This document shows, in pieces, positions 53,691 to 63,227 of a stretch of 64,000 nt of DNA. The position numbers were made by a program, and so were the translations under genes. The notes below the pieces were generated by a model that saw only the letters and a list, made by a program, of their open reading frames with translations, had not been told where the DNA came from and searched no databases. This stretch comes from Paracidovorax wautersii (GTDB taxonomy: Bacteria; Pseudomonadota; Gammaproteobacteria; Burkholderiales; Burkholderiaceae_C): positions 1,426,001 to 1,490,000 of the forward strand of contig NZ_JAVIZX010000001.1 of the NCBI RefSeq assembly GCF_031453675.1, given 5' to 3'. Every line of letters starts with the position of its first letter. The first letter of the stretch is position 1.

Positions 53691-56195
53691 ATGGACCGTT
53701 CCTCCTTGCCCGCTGCCCTGTCTTCCCCGACGCCTCATCCGATGCCCGCCCCCGCTGCCCGGCGCCCCCGCCGCGGCACGCGCGCCGTGCCGGCCTTCCG
53801 GCTGCGCACGCTGGCCCGGCTGGCCGCCTGGATGGTGTGCGGCGCACCGCTGGCCGTGCTGGCCCAGGCCACCGAGGCGGGCGACCCTGCGCCGGCGGCC
53901 GACGCCGCTCCCGTGCTGCGCACCAGCCCGCGCCTGCAGGAAACCCTTCCCGACGCCGTCCGTCCCCAGCTGCCGGTCTTCGTCAGCGGCGACCACGTGA
54001 CGGGCCAGCCGGACATCAAGGCCACCATCGAAGGCGACGCCGAACTGCGCCGCGGCGATACGGTCATCAAGGCCGACCGCATGGATTACACGGTGGCCGA
54101 CGACTTGGCCAAGGCCAACGGCCAGGTACGCATCAACCGCGCAGGCAACACCTACGCCGGCTCGCAGCTGGAACTGCGCGTGGACGCCTTCAACGGCTTC
54201 TTCACCGACGCGAACTACCGGTTCCTCGAAACCTCGGCCCATGGCGAGGCCTCGCGCGTGGATTTCATCGACCGTGACCGCTCCGTGGTGTACGACGCCA
54301 CCTACACCACCTGCCAGCGCACCGACGAGGCCAGCTGGCAGCCCGACTGGATCCTGCGCGCCCGCGTGATCCACCTCGACCGCGAGGAGGACGTGGGCCG
54401 TGCCGAAGGGGCGGTGCTCGAGTTCAAGCGCGTGCCCATCCTGCCCTTCCCGGGCCTGTCGTTCCCGCTGTCGGACCGCCGCAAATCGGGCCTGCTCCCG
54501 CCCACGGTCGGCCTGGACAGCGTGAGCGGCTTCGAGTACTCGCAGCCCTACTACTGGAACATCGCCCCCAACCGCGACGCCACCATCACCCCCACGGTGA
54601 TGAGCAAGCGCGGCGTGAACCTGGGCACCGAGTTCCGCTACCTGGAGCCGAGCTACAGCGGCGAGGTGGCCCTGGACTACATGCCGGGCGACAAGCTGCG
54701 CGACCGGGACCGCTGGTCGTACAAGCTGCGGCACGGCCAGAGCCTGGACACCCCCGTGGGCGGCGTCTCCCTGGGCATCGACGTGCAGCGGGTGAGCGAC
54801 GACAACTACTGGCGCGACTTCAACACGCGCAACCTGGGCACCGGCACCCTCGGCTCCAGCGGGCTGCTGTCGCAACGTCTGCTGCCGGGCCGCTTGAACC
54901 TGGGCTGGGGCCGCGGCGACCACTCGCTCAGCCTCAATGTGGTCAAGTGGCAGACGCTGCAGGACGTCAACTCGCCGATCACCCCGCCGTATGACCAGCT
55001 GCCGCAGCTGCACTGGCGCTACGCGCCCACGGAAACGCTCCCGGGCGGTTTCGAGACCAGCATCGACGGCGACTACACCCGCTTCCAGGCGGACCGGTTC
55101 TACACGGGGCAGCCCAATGCCGACCGCAGCTACCTGCTGGCGCAGATCAGCCGCCCCTTCCTCGCGCCGGCCGGCTTCATCACGCCCAAGGTGCAGCTGC
55201 ACACCTCGCAATACCAGTTCGACGGCATGCTGGCCAACGGCCAGCGCAGCTACGACCGCACGCTGCCCACCTTCAGCCTCGACAGCGGCCTGGTGTTCGA
55301 GCGCGACACGCGCTTCTTCGGCCGCAACTTCTTGCAGACGCTGGAGCCGCGCGCTTTCTACACCTACACGCCCTACCGCGACCAGAGCATGGTCCCGGTG
55401 TACGACACCGCGGTGAAGGACTTCAACTTCTCGTCGGTCTACACCGAGAACGCGTTCGCGGGCAACGACCGGCTGGCCGACAACAACCTGCTCACGCTGG
55501 GCGTGACCACCCGGCTGCTGGACGCCGACACCGGCGCCGAGGCCGCCCGCTTCGGCATCGCGCAGCGGCTGCGCTTCTCAGACCAGAATGTGACCATGCC
55601 CGGCGGCACGCCCGTCAGCGAGCGGCTGTCGGACGTGCTCCTGGGCGCCGGCATCAACTGGACGCCGCAGTGGGGCTTCGACTCCACGGTGCAGTACAAC
55701 CCCAAGACCGATCGCTCGCTGCGCTCCACCGTCAGCGCGCGCTACACGCCGGGCAACTACCGCACCATCAGTGCCGCCTACCGCATGCAGAAGGAGACCA
55801 GCCTGATCGCAGAGCCCAGCGAGCAGGTCGATGTGGGCTGGCAGTGGCCGCTGAACGCCCTGTGGGGTGGCGCCAACGAGCGCCCCACGGCCGACAAGGG
55901 CCGCTGGTTCACCGTGGGCCGCCTGAACTACAGCCTTAAGGACCGCCGGCTGGTCGACAGCGTGGTGGGCTTCGAATACGAAGCCTGCTGCTGGATCGGC
56001 CGCGTCGTCCTCGAACGCCTGCAGAGCAGCACGACGACGTCCACGTCGCGCGTGATGTTCCAGCTGGAATTCACCGGCTTCTCGCGCCTGTCGCTGGGCT
56101 CCAACCCGCTGGCCAGCCTGCAGCGCAATGTGCCCCGCTACGAGATGCTGGGCCAGAACCGCAACATCCCGAGCCGCTTCTCCAACTACGATTGA
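53691..56195 (+). CDS. lptD: LPS-assembly protein LptD
   Basis: Outer-membrane beta-barrel that with LptE inserts lipopolysaccharide in the outer leaflet. 834 residues: signal peptide near 35-62 ('LARLAAWMVCGAPLAVLAQA'), a periplasmic LptA-like domain (about 90-250, 'GDAELRRGDTVIKADRMDYTVADD') and a barrel of about 500 residues ending 'LQRNVPRYEMLGQNRNIPSRF'. Only three Cys follow the signal peptide: one near 207 ('YTTCQRTD') and the pair near 765 ('YEACCWIG'); the extra N-terminal Cys of the E. coli two-disulfide system is absent. The start is uncertain; Met at 53610 or 53742 are possible. Followed by surA and rsmA. Confidence 0.94.
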   Translation: MDRSSLPAALSSPTPHPMPAPAARRPRRGTRAVPAFRLRTLARLAAWMVCGAPLAVLAQATEAGDPAPAADAAPVLRTSPRLQETLPDAVRPQLPVFVSGDHVTGQPDIKATIEGDAELRRGDTVIKADRMDYTVADDLAKANGQVRINRAGNTYAGSQLELRVDAFNGFFTDANYRFLETSAHGEASRVDFIDRDRSVVYDATYTTCQRTDEASWQPDWILRARVIHLDREEDVGRAEGAVLEFKRVPILPFPGLSFPLSDRRKSGLLPPTVGLDSVSGFEYSQPYYWNIAPNRDATITPTVMSKRGVNLGTEFRYLEPSYSGEVALDYMPGDKLRDRDRWSYKLRHGQSLDTPVGGVSLGIDVQRVSDDNYWRDFNTRNLGTGTLGSSGLLSQRLLPGRLNLGWGRGDHSLSLNVVKWQTLQDVNSPITPPYDQLPQLHWRYAPTETLPGGFETSIDGDYTRFQADRFYTGQPNADRSYLLAQISRPFLAPAGFITPKVQLHTSQYQFDGMLANGQRSYDRTLPTFSLDSGLVFERDTRFFGRNFLQTLEPRAFYTYTPYRDQSMVPVYDTAVKDFNFSSVYTENAFAGNDRLADNNLLTLGVTTRLLDADTGAEAARFGIAQRLRFSDQNVTMPGGTPVSERLSDVLLGAGINWTPQWGFDSTVQYNPKTDRSLRSTVSARYTPGNYRTISAAYRMQKETSLIAEPSEQVDVGWQWPLNALWGGANERPTADKGRWFTVGRLNYSLKDRRLVDSVVGFEYEACCWIGRVVLERLQSSTTTSTSRVMFQLEFTGFSRLSLGSNPLASLQRNVPRYEMLGQNRNIPSRFSNYD

Positions 56196-56274
56196 TGGAT
56201 GGATGCATCCCCTGCGCATTCCGCCGGCCGCGCCGCTGCCCGGGACGCCGCCCGTATCCTTTGACTGAGACGCC

Positions 56275-57672
56275 ATGAAACAACGCGCTTTTACCTGGGC
56301 CCTGGCCGGCCTTGCCGCCCTGGCATCCCTCGCTCCGCAGCACGCCGTGCAGGCCCAGGGCCTGCGGTCCCCCGGGAGCAGCGGCGGCGGCCTCACCCGC
56401 ACGCCGCCGCCGATCATGCTGCCGGCCCCGGGCAGCAGCCTGCCGCGCCAGGCCGACTACATCGTGGCCGTGGTGAACTCCGAGCCCATCACCAACAACG
56501 ACGTGCGCATCCGCCAGGCCCGCATCGAGCAGCAGATCGCCGCGCAGGGCGGCGAGTTGCCGCCGCGCGACCGCATCGGGCGCGAAGTGCTCGAGCGCCT
56601 CATCCTGGAGAAGATCCAGACCCAGCTGGCGACCGAGGGCGGCATCAAGGTCGATGACCTGGCCGTGACCCAGGCGGAGCAGGGCGTGGCCCGCCAGAAC
56701 AGCGTCACGCTGGAGGAGATGGAGCGCCGGCTCGCGGCCGATGGACTGACGCGCGAGCGCTTCCGCCAGGAGCTGCGCAGCCAGCTGCAGCTGCAGCGCC
56801 TGCGCGAGCGGGAGGTGGAGTCCCGCGTGCGCGTGACCGAAGCCGACGTGGACCAGTTCCTGCGCGATCAGCAGACCAACGCGGACCCGTCCAGGACCGA
56901 GCTCAATCTGGGCCACATCCTCATCCTCGTGCCCGAGGGCTCCAGCCCCGAGGTGGTGGAGCAGCGCCGCGAGCGCGCGCAGAAGGCGGCCGACGAAGTG
57001 CGTGCCGGCAAGGACTTCGGCACCGCCGCGCGCGAGTACTCCGACGCGGCGGAAGGCAAATCCGGCGGCGAGCTGGGCCTGCGCCCCGCCGACCGCTACC
57101 CCGAGCTGTTCCTGAGCGCGACGCGCCAGGCGCCGGTGGGCGGCCTGGTCGGCCCGGTGCGCTCGCCCGCCGGCTTCCACGTGCTGAAGGTGATCGAGCG
57201 CAACCGCGGCGGCGTGCCGTCCGTGGCGGTGCAGAACCATGCGCGCCACATCCTGCTGCGCACCGGCGCGCAGCTGTCGGAGTCCGCCGCTGCCGAGCGC
57301 CTGGCCGACTACCGCCGCCGCATCGAAAGCGGCACAGCCGACTTCGCCTCTCTGGCCCGCGAGTACTCGCAGGACGGCAGCGCCAAGGACGGCGGCGACC
57401 TCGGCTGGGCCAGCCCCGGCCGCTACGTGCCCGAGTTCGAAGAGGTCCTGAGCAGCCTGCGGCCCGGCGAGGTCAGCCAGCCGGTGGTCTCCCGCTTCGG
57501 CGTGCACCTGATCCAGCTGCTGGAGCGCCGCGAAGCCAAGCTCACGCCGCGCGAGCAGCGCGACATGGTGCGCGACATGGTCCGCGAGAAGAAGCTGGAC
57601 GAAGCCTACGCCAACTGGATGCAGGACATCCGGGGCCGTGCCTACGTCGAGTACCGCGACGCGCCGCAATGA
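56275..57672 (+). CDS. surA: Periplasmic chaperone/peptidyl-prolyl isomerase SurA
   Basis: Chaperone for outer-membrane proteins, including LptD just upstream. 465 residues: signal peptide ('[27 protein letters not shown]'), a Ser/Gly/Pro linker, the SurA N-domain (about 55-195, '[20 protein letters not shown]'), and two parvulin domains starting near 208 ('[13 protein letters not shown]') and 321 ('[10 protein letters not shown]'). The second carries the fuller set of parvulin residues. 79 bases after lptD. Confidence 0.95.
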   Translation: MKQRAFTWALAGLAALASLAPQHAVQAQGLRSPGSSGGGLTRTPPPIMLPAPGSSLPRQADYIVAVVNSEPITNNDVRIRQARIEQQIAAQGGELPPRDRIGREVLERLILEKIQTQLATEGGIKVDDLAVTQAEQGVARQNSVTLEEMERRLAADGLTRERFRQELRSQLQLQRLREREVESRVRVTEADVDQFLRDQQTNADPSRTELNLGHILILVPEGSSPEVVEQRRERAQKAADEVRAGKDFGTAAREYSDAAEGKSGGELGLRPADRYPELFLSATRQAPVGGLVGPVRSPAGFHVLKVIERNRGGVPSVAVQNHARHILLRTGAQLSESAAAERLADYRRRIESGTADFASLAREYSQDGSAKDGGDLGWASPGRYVPEFEEVLSSLRPGEVSQPVVSRFGVHLIQLLERREAKLTPREQRDMVRDMVREKKLDEAYANWMQDIRGRAYVEYRDAPQ

Positions 57673-57727
57673 CGCCCGCCGTCCGCGCCATCCCGCTGCG
57701 CTCCTGGGGCCGTCCGGCCGCACTGGC

Positions 57728-58489
57728 ATGAAGCACATTCCCCGCAAGCGCTTCGGCCAGCACTTCCTGAGCGACCACGGCATCATCGACGCCATCGTGC
57801 GCGCCATCGGCCCCGTCGCCGGCCAGCCGGTGGTCGAGATCGGCCCGGGCCTGGCCGCGCTCACGCAGCCGCTGGTGGAGCGCCTCGGCCGCATGACGGT
57901 GATCGAGCTCGACCGCGACCTGGCGGCGCGCCTGCGCACGCACGGCCAGCTGGACGTCATCGAATCCGATGTGCTGAAGGTGGACTTCGCCCAGGTGGCG
58001 CAAGCGCTGGGCGCTCCCAAGATCCGCGTGGTCGGCAACCTGCCGTACAACATCTCCACGCCCATCCTGTTCCATCTGCTGGAGCACGTGGCCGTCATCG
58101 AAGACCAGCACTTCATGCTGCAAAAGGAAGTCATCGACCGCATGGTGGCCGAGCCCGCCACGGCCGACTACGGCCGCCTGTCGGTGATGCTGCAGTGGCG
58201 CTATGCCATGGAGAACGTGCTGTTCGTGCCGCCCGAGAGCTTCGACCCGCCGCCGCGCGTCGACAGCGCCGTGGTGCGCATGGTGCCCCGCGCCGAGCCG
58301 GCTGCCGTGCAGCCGAAGCTGCTGGAAGAACTGGTGCAGGTCGCTTTCAGCCAGCGCCGCAAGCTGCTGCGCCACACCCTGGGCCGCTGGCTCGAAGCCC
58401 GCCAGTTCGCCGGCACCTTCGACACCCAGCGCCGCGCCGAGGAAGTGCCCGTGGCCGACTACGTGGCCCTGGCGCAGGATTGCTCCTGA
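57728..58489 (+). CDS. rsmA: 16S rRNA (adenine(1518)-N6/adenine(1519)-N6)-dimethyltransferase
   Basis: KsgA; dimethylates A1518 and A1519 late in 30S assembly. 253 residues: '[10 protein letters not shown]' at the N-terminus, '[15 protein letters not shown]' SAM loop, catalytic 'VGNLPYNIS', and '[12 protein letters not shown]' near the end. The start at 57728 is set by the family N-terminus '[13 protein letters not shown]'. 55 bases after surA; the pdxA gene found between them in enterobacteria is absent. Confidence 0.96.
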   Translation: MKHIPRKRFGQHFLSDHGIIDAIVRAIGPVAGQPVVEIGPGLAALTQPLVERLGRMTVIELDRDLAARLRTHGQLDVIESDVLKVDFAQVAQALGAPKIRVVGNLPYNISTPILFHLLEHVAVIEDQHFMLQKEVIDRMVAEPATADYGRLSVMLQWRYAMENVLFVPPESFDPPPRVDSAVVRMVPRAEPAAVQPKLLEELVQVAFSQRRKLLRHTLGRWLEARQFAGTFDTQRRAEEVPVADYVALAQDCS

Positions 58490-58539
58490 ATTAATAGCTG
58501 TAGGCGCTTGTTTATCAAGCGCTACAGGCCTTTTTGACC
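58490..58539 (+). repeat. Interspersed palindromic repeat (copy 11), best example
   Basis: attaatagctgtaggcgctt, gtttatcaagcgctacaggc, ctttttgacc. Stem tgtaggcgctt pairs with aagcgctaca with one bulge. It directly follows the rsmA stop and ends in five T, so on this strand it could terminate transcription. Confidence 0.85.
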
Positions 58540-58700
58540 ATGGTTTCAGTGCATTGCAAGGCCCGCCGCCGCGTTGGGACCTATTCCAGGGGCTGTTGGG
58601 CATTGGCCCCCATCAGGACGAGATGACCAACCGTCCTTGAAACTGGCGCGACCCAGGCCAGCAGCAGCCGCGCAAGGGCCGCCCCGCCGCGCCGGCTGCG

Positions 58701-58765
58701 TCCCCCTTCCCATCGCGCGAAGCGCGTAGAGAGAAGGGGGAAGGCGCGAAGCGCCTCAGGGGGAT
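58701..58765. repeat. Second repeat type: GC-rich multi-hairpin intergenic element
   Basis: tcccccttccc (58701-58711) faces agaagggggaagg (58733 on); inside and after are cgcgcgaagcgcg and ggcgcgaagcgcc hairpins, then ctcaggggga. A related sequence has become part of amgK. Confidence 0.6.
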
Positions 58766-58774
58766 GTACCGAAT

Positions 58775-58960
58775 TCAGGCCGCAGCGAGCCAGTACCCCG
58801 CATTGAACGGGCTGCTCATGCGCAAAGCCAGAGGGGACACGTCCACGAGCTTGTCCGTGGGCATCTTCTCGCCGGACGACGGCTCGACGGTGATCTGGAT
58901 GGCCGGGACCGGGGCGGCTTCGCTCGCCTCGGCAGCCCGTTCTGCTTGGCCAGTGGATGC
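58775..58960 (-). pseudogene. Possible gene remnant downstream of the barstar-like gene
   Basis: On the minus strand, in a frame different from the barstar gene, about 60 codons with strongly GC-biased third positions read 'PAIQITVEPSSGEKMPTDKL' and end 'SPFNAGYWLAAA'. No start codon or family recognised. It may be the surviving 3' end of a lost gene, or a chance frame. Confidence 0.3.
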
Positions 58961-58968
58961 AGAACGGG

Positions 58969-59394
58969 CTACAGAAAAGAATAGAAACAGCGGAACGGGA
59001 TCTTGCGGTCGGCCCAGTAGTCGGCGGCGTCGCGGAAGATGTCGAGCAGCTGCTCTCGCGCTTCCTTGTCGAACTTGACCGTGGTGGGGATCTGCTCCAG
59101 CACCACGATGAAGCCCGGCTGCGGGCCCGATTTGTGCAACGGGTCCGTCATGCAATCGTACAGCGCGTCGAAGTTCTTGCCGAAGTGCGCCGGGAAGGTG
59201 AACTGGCCTGCGATCAGGTCCAGCACGTCCTGCTTGGACTGGGCATGTGCCAGGTTGGCATACAGGAAGTGGTGACCCAGGCCGCGCGCCGAATCCTGCA
59301 GGTCCTGGATCCGGAAGGCGCGGATCGACTGCACGATGTTGGCGCGCACGCCCCGCAGAGGGGTGTCTTGGTCTTTACGAAGTGGCATTTCCAT
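58969..59394 (-). CDS. Barstar-like ribonuclease inhibitor
   Basis: 141-residue cytosolic protein of the barstar family. The barnase-binding helix region is clear: 'FTFPAHFGKNFDALYDCMTD' (65-84), with Asp76 and Asp80 matching the two Asp of barstar that contact the RNase active site. A 30-residue N-terminal extension precedes the domain. A Met two codons downstream (59388) has GGAG six bases before it and may be the real start. It lies 147 bases after the guanyl-specific ribonuclease gene on the same strand, a natural toxin-inhibitor pair. Confidence 0.88.
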   Translation of the reverse strand: MEMPLRKDQDTPLRGVRANIVQSIRAFRIQDLQDSARGLGHHFLYANLAHAQSKQDVLDLIAGQFTFPAHFGKNFDALYDCMTDPLHKSGPQPGFIVVLEQIPTTVKFDKEAREQLLDIFRDAADYWADRKIPFRCFYSFL

Positions 59395-59541
59395 CTCCGC
59401 TGCTCTTTCTTTTAGAAGTCCACAAACAAGGTGTTCCGGAAGACCGGTGGGGGCTGTCGACCAGAAGGGGATCTCTCACCAACCCATCCGCCGGGCACAG
59501 GATCCACTGCCGGCCGAGAACGCGCAGGCGGCGTCCAGCGT

Positions 59542-59955
59542 TCATTCCTTAATTTCTCGAAAGCTCGCGTAGTGATCGCTGGTGTAGTAGCAGGCGTCCG
59601 GCGTGCGGGGCTTGCCGCCACAGACGATGCGCCGGGCTCCCCGATCGCGCGACCCTGGTGTTCTGACGGTGTATTCGCGGTAGTAGCCGCGTGTCTGCGC
59701 CGGCAGCAGCCGCTCACGGTTGCCGAAGACCGAGCCATCCTTGTCGTACGGGAACGGCCCGCCGTCTCGGATCAACTGGTAGGTCGTGCGTCCCTGCGAA
59801 GGCAGTTCAGCCAGCGAAATGGAGTGAAGTGCCGCGGTTTCCGCGGACTTGCGGGCTGATGCGGACACCGGTGCAAGCACCAATCCGAGTCCCAGAATGC
59901 ACGCCCAACTTGCCTTGTACGCCTGGACGGCGACAGCCTTCAACATCAACGACAC
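59542..59955 (-). CDS. Secreted guanyl-specific ribonuclease (RNase Sa/barnase-type)
   Basis: 137 residues with an N-terminal signal ('SWACILGLGLVLAPVSASA') and a small N1/T1-type RNase domain. The sequence follows RNase Sa closely: 'GPFPYDKDGSVFGNRERLLP', 'YYREYTVRTPGSRDRGARRI' and 'YYTSDHYASF'. Catalytic residues are all there: Glu94 (base), Arg105 and Arg109, His128 (acid); Cys112 and Cys122 could form a disulfide. It cuts RNA after G. Exported, probably for nutrient use or competition, while the barstar-like protein guards the cytosol. Confidence 0.9.
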   Translation of the reverse strand: MSLMLKAVAVQAYKASWACILGLGLVLAPVSASARKSAETAALHSISLAELPSQGRTTYQLIRDGGPFPYDKDGSVFGNRERLLPAQTRGYYREYTVRTPGSRDRGARRIVCGGKPRTPDACYYTSDHYASFREIKE

Positions 59956-60101
59956 CTTTCAGAAACCCCGGGTTAACCCGAAATTTCGAGCCGCTAGTGT
60001 GACGGAAAGGGCCCCGGAATGCAAGCATCTGCCCATTATTTGGGCAGATGCCTTGCGCCGCAGCAAGGCTAAAAAGTTAGCGCTTGCTTTTTTGCCGGGC
60101 C

Positions 60102-62414
60102 TTATCGCGAAGCGTTTGCGTCGGCGACGGTCAACGCCGTCATGTTGACGATGCGGCGCACGGTGGCGCTGGCCGTCAGGATGTGCACCGGCTCCGCGGC
60201 CCCCAGCAGCACCGGGCCGATGGCGATGCCGCCGCCGGCCGCCGTCTTGAGCAGGTTGTAGGAAATGTTGGCGGCATCGATGTTGGGCAGCACCAGCAGG
60301 TTGGCGCTGCCGGCCAGCGTGCTGTGCGGCATCACCTGGGTGCGCTGCGCGGCATCCAGGGCGATGTCGCCGTGCATCTCGCCGTCCACTTCCAGCCACG
60401 GCGCCTGCACGCGCAGCAGTTCCAGGGTCTGGCGCATCTTGACGGCGCTGGGCTGGTTGCTCGAACCGAAGTTGGAGTGCGACAGCAAGGCGGCCTTGGG
60501 CTTGATGCCGAAGCGCATCATTTCCTCAGCGGCCATGATGGTGATCTCGGCCAGCTGCTCGGCGGTCGGGTCGTAGTTGACGTGCGTATCCACCAGGAAG
60601 ATCTGGCGATCGGGCAGCATCAGGCCGTTCATGCAGGCATAGGTGTTCACGCCGGCGCGCTTGCCGATCACCTGGTCGATGTACTGCAGGTGGTGCGACG
60701 TATGGCCCCAGGTGCCGCAGATCATGCCGTCCACTTCGCCCTTGTGCAGCAGCATGGCGGCGATGAGGGCCAGGCGGCGGCGCATCTCGATCTTGGCGAT
60801 GGGCACGGTGATGCCCTTGCGCTCCGTCATGCGGTGGTAGGTCTGCCAGAAGTCGCGGTAGCGGTGGTCGTTCTCGACGTTCACCACGTCGTAGTCGATG
60901 CCCTCCTTCAGGCGCAGGCCGAATTTCTCGATGCGCTGGGCGATGATGGCGGGGCGGCCGATCAGCGTGGGACGGGCGACCTTCTCGTCCACCACGATCT
61001 GGGCGGCGCGCAGCACGCGTTCTTCTTCGCCTTCGGCATAGGCCACGCGCTTCTTGGCGGCGGTCTTGGCGGCGGTGAAGATCGGCTTCATCGTCGTGCC
61101 CGAGGCATAGACGAAGGTCTGCAGGTGGTCGCGGTAGGCGTCCATGTCGGCGATGGGGCGCAGGGCCACGCCGCTGTCGGCGGCGGCCTGGGCCACGGCC
61201 GGAGCGATCTTCATCATCAGCCGGGGATCGAACGGCTTGGGGATCAGGTATTCGGGACCGAAGGCCAGGGGCTCACCCACATAGGCGGCGGCCACCACTT
61301 CGCTCTGCTCGGCCTGGGCCAGTTCGGCGATGGCGTGCACGGCGGCGATTTCCATCTCCAGCGTGATGGTCGTCGCGCCGCAGTCCAGCGCGCCGCGGAA
61401 GATGTACGGGAAGCACAGGACGTTGTTGACCTGGTTCGGGTAGTCGGTGCGGCCGGTGGCCATCACCACGTCGCCACGCACGGCGTGCGCATCTTCAGGC
61501 GTGATTTCGGGGTTGGGGTTGGCCAGCGCGAAGATGACGGGGCGGGCGGCCATCTTCGCCACCATGGCGGGCTTGAGCACGCCACCGGCCGACAGACCCA
61601 GGAACACGTCCGCGCCGTCGATCACTTCTGCCAACGTGCGCGCGTCGGTCTTCTGCGCGAACTGGATCTTGTCCTCGTCCATCAGCTCCGTGCGGCCTTC
61701 GTAAACCACGCCGGCCAGGTCGGTCACGAACACGTTCTCGCGCTTGAGGCCCACCTTCAGCAGCAGGTTCAGGCAGGCCAGCGCGGCGGCGCCGGCGCCC
61801 GAGGCGACCAGGCGCACTGCGCCGATGTCCTTGCCGACCACCTTGAGCGCGTTGAGCATGGCAGCCGCCACCGTGATGGCCGTGCCGTGCTGGTCATCGT
61901 GGAAGACGGGGATGTTCAGGCGCTTGCGCAGTTCGCGCTCCACGTAGAAGCACTCGGGCGCCTTGATGTCTTCGAGGTTGATGGCGCCGAAGGTCGGCTC
62001 CAGGGCCGCAATCACCTCGACCAGCTTGGCCGGGTCCTTCTCGTTGATCTCGATGTCGAACACGTCCACGCCGGCGAACTTCTTGAACAGGACGCCCTTG
62101 CCCTCCATCACGGGCTTGGAGGCCAGCGCGCCAATGTCGCCCAGGCCCAGCACCGCCGTGCCGTTGGAGATCACGCCCACCAGGTTGCCGCGGGCCGTGT
62201 AGCGGAACGCCGCCGCAGGATCCTTCACGATCTCTTCGCAGGGGGCGGCTACGCCGGGCGAGTAGGCCAGGGCCAGGTCGTGCTGGTTGACCATCTGCTT
62301 GGTGGCGGCGATGGCGATCTTCCCCGGCTTGGGAAACTCGTGGTACTCCAGGGCCGCGCGGCGCAGCAGGGCTTTCTTGTCGGGCGTGGCGTTCACCGGG
62401 GTGGTCTCGGACAT
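60102..62414 (-). CDS. maeB: NADP-dependent malic enzyme (MaeB type, with phosphotransacetylase-like domain)
   Basis: Oxidative decarboxylation of malate to pyruvate. 770 residues: malic-enzyme N-terminal and NAD(P)-binding domains (about 15-430; '[16 protein letters not shown]', '[16 protein letters not shown]', '[13 protein letters not shown]') and a C-terminal phosphotransacetylase-like domain (about 440-765; '[13 protein letters not shown]', '[20 protein letters not shown]') that is regulatory, not catalytic, in MaeB. The ATG at 62414 is used. A TACAAT hexamer about 80 bases upstream (62499-62494) may be its -10, with no good -35. Confidence 0.96.
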   Translation of the reverse strand: MSETTPVNATPDKKALLRRAALEYHEFPKPGKIAIAATKQMVNQHDLALAYSPGVAAPCEEIVKDPAAAFRYTARGNLVGVISNGTAVLGLGDIGALASKPVMEGKGVLFKKFAGVDVFDIEINEKDPAKLVEVIAALEPTFGAINLEDIKAPECFYVERELRKRLNIPVFHDDQHGTAITVAAAMLNALKVVGKDIGAVRLVASGAGAAALACLNLLLKVGLKRENVFVTDLAGVVYEGRTELMDEDKIQFAQKTDARTLAEVIDGADVFLGLSAGGVLKPAMVAKMAARPVIFALANPNPEITPEDAHAVRGDVVMATGRTDYPNQVNNVLCFPYIFRGALDCGATTITLEMEIAAVHAIAELAQAEQSEVVAAAYVGEPLAFGPEYLIPKPFDPRLMMKIAPAVAQAAADSGVALRPIADMDAYRDHLQTFVYASGTTMKPIFTAAKTAAKKRVAYAEGEEERVLRAAQIVVDEKVARPTLIGRPAIIAQRIEKFGLRLKEGIDYDVVNVENDHRYRDFWQTYHRMTERKGITVPIAKIEMRRRLALIAAMLLHKGEVDGMICGTWGHTSHHLQYIDQVIGKRAGVNTYACMNGLMLPDRQIFLVDTHVNYDPTAEQLAEITIMAAEEMMRFGIKPKAALLSHSNFGSSNQPSAVKMRQTLELLRVQAPWLEVDGEMHGDIALDAAQRTQVMPHSTLAGSANLLVLPNIDAANISYNLLKTAAGGGIAIGPVLLGAAEPVHILTASATVRRIVNMTALTVADANASR

Positions 62415-62676
62415 CAAGCGTCTCCAGCTCAGGGTTGGTGCAGTACCCGCATTCGGACCGGCTCAGGCGGGCTGCCTGCTATAGGGGAGTGCGATTGTAG
62501 TCAGCGTTGTGCAAGAAGCCGACTAAGCAAATCCGGCTAGAAGGGGCGAAACAGCTTTGCCTTGCGCGGTGGTTCGGTAGCCTGCACGGGTGCCGCTTCC
62601 GAAGGGGCGTCCTGGCTGGTAAGCGGGGCCGCACAGGCCGAGGCCCTCGGGCTTGGTTCTTGCTGGCTGACCGGGG

Positions 62677-63204
62677 ATGCACGCCGATCCTGTTCCTCCC
62701 ACCCCGTCCCTGCTGGTGCCCCAGCCTCTCACCACTGCAGCGTTTGCGCCGTACGGCACCGTGCTGGAAGCGCCTGAGACACCGGGCCAATCCATCAACG
62801 CAGGCAATGCCCGGCGATTCGATCTGGTGGATGACCTGCAGCTGAATGCAGCCGGCGGCCATGCGCTGCTGGCCCTTTTTCGCGCACTGCCGAGGAGTTT
62901 CCCCGTTCCGGTCCGGGAACTGGAACGCCATGTGCTGGGCAGCCAGAGCTTCGTGCCACTGGGCGAACGCCGCTTCGTCATCGTCGTGGCACCCGCAGGC
63001 CCGGCGCCGGCGGCCACCGCGCTGCGCGCCTTCATCACCAACGGACAGCAAGGCGTCACGCTGCACCCTGGCACTTGGCACCACGCGCTGCTGGCGGTGG
63101 ACGGCGGCGACTTCATCGTGCTCGAGCGGGCCGCCGAGGCGGTGGACTGCGATCTGGCCACGCTGGAGCGCGCGTTGTCGCTCATACTGCACCCACAGGC
63201 TTGA
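62677..63204 (+). CDS. allA: Ureidoglycolate lyase
   Basis: 175-residue cupin-like enzyme releasing urea and glyoxylate from ureidoglycolate, the last step of allantoin breakdown. Signature parts: 'AFAPYGTVLEAPE', 'LERHVLGSQSFVPLG' and 'GVTLHPGTWHHALLAVDGGDFIVLER' with the metal-region His. A Pro-rich head precedes the domain. Converges with the amidase gene; together they may belong to a purine or ureide breakdown set continuing past the window. Confidence 0.9.
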   Translation: MHADPVPPTPSLLVPQPLTTAAFAPYGTVLEAPETPGQSINAGNARRFDLVDDLQLNAAGGHALLALFRALPRSFPVPVRELERHVLGSQSFVPLGERRFVIVVAPAGPAPAATALRAFITNGQQGVTLHPGTWHHALLAVDGGDFIVLERAAEAVDCDLATLERALSLILHPQA

Positions 63205-63227
63205 CCCGCCCCGCGGCCTGCACTGTC

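Noticed and set aside
62494-62514. TTGCAC and TACAAT upstream of maeB as a promoter
   Set aside because: The spacing is only nine bases; the -10 alone is too weak to list.
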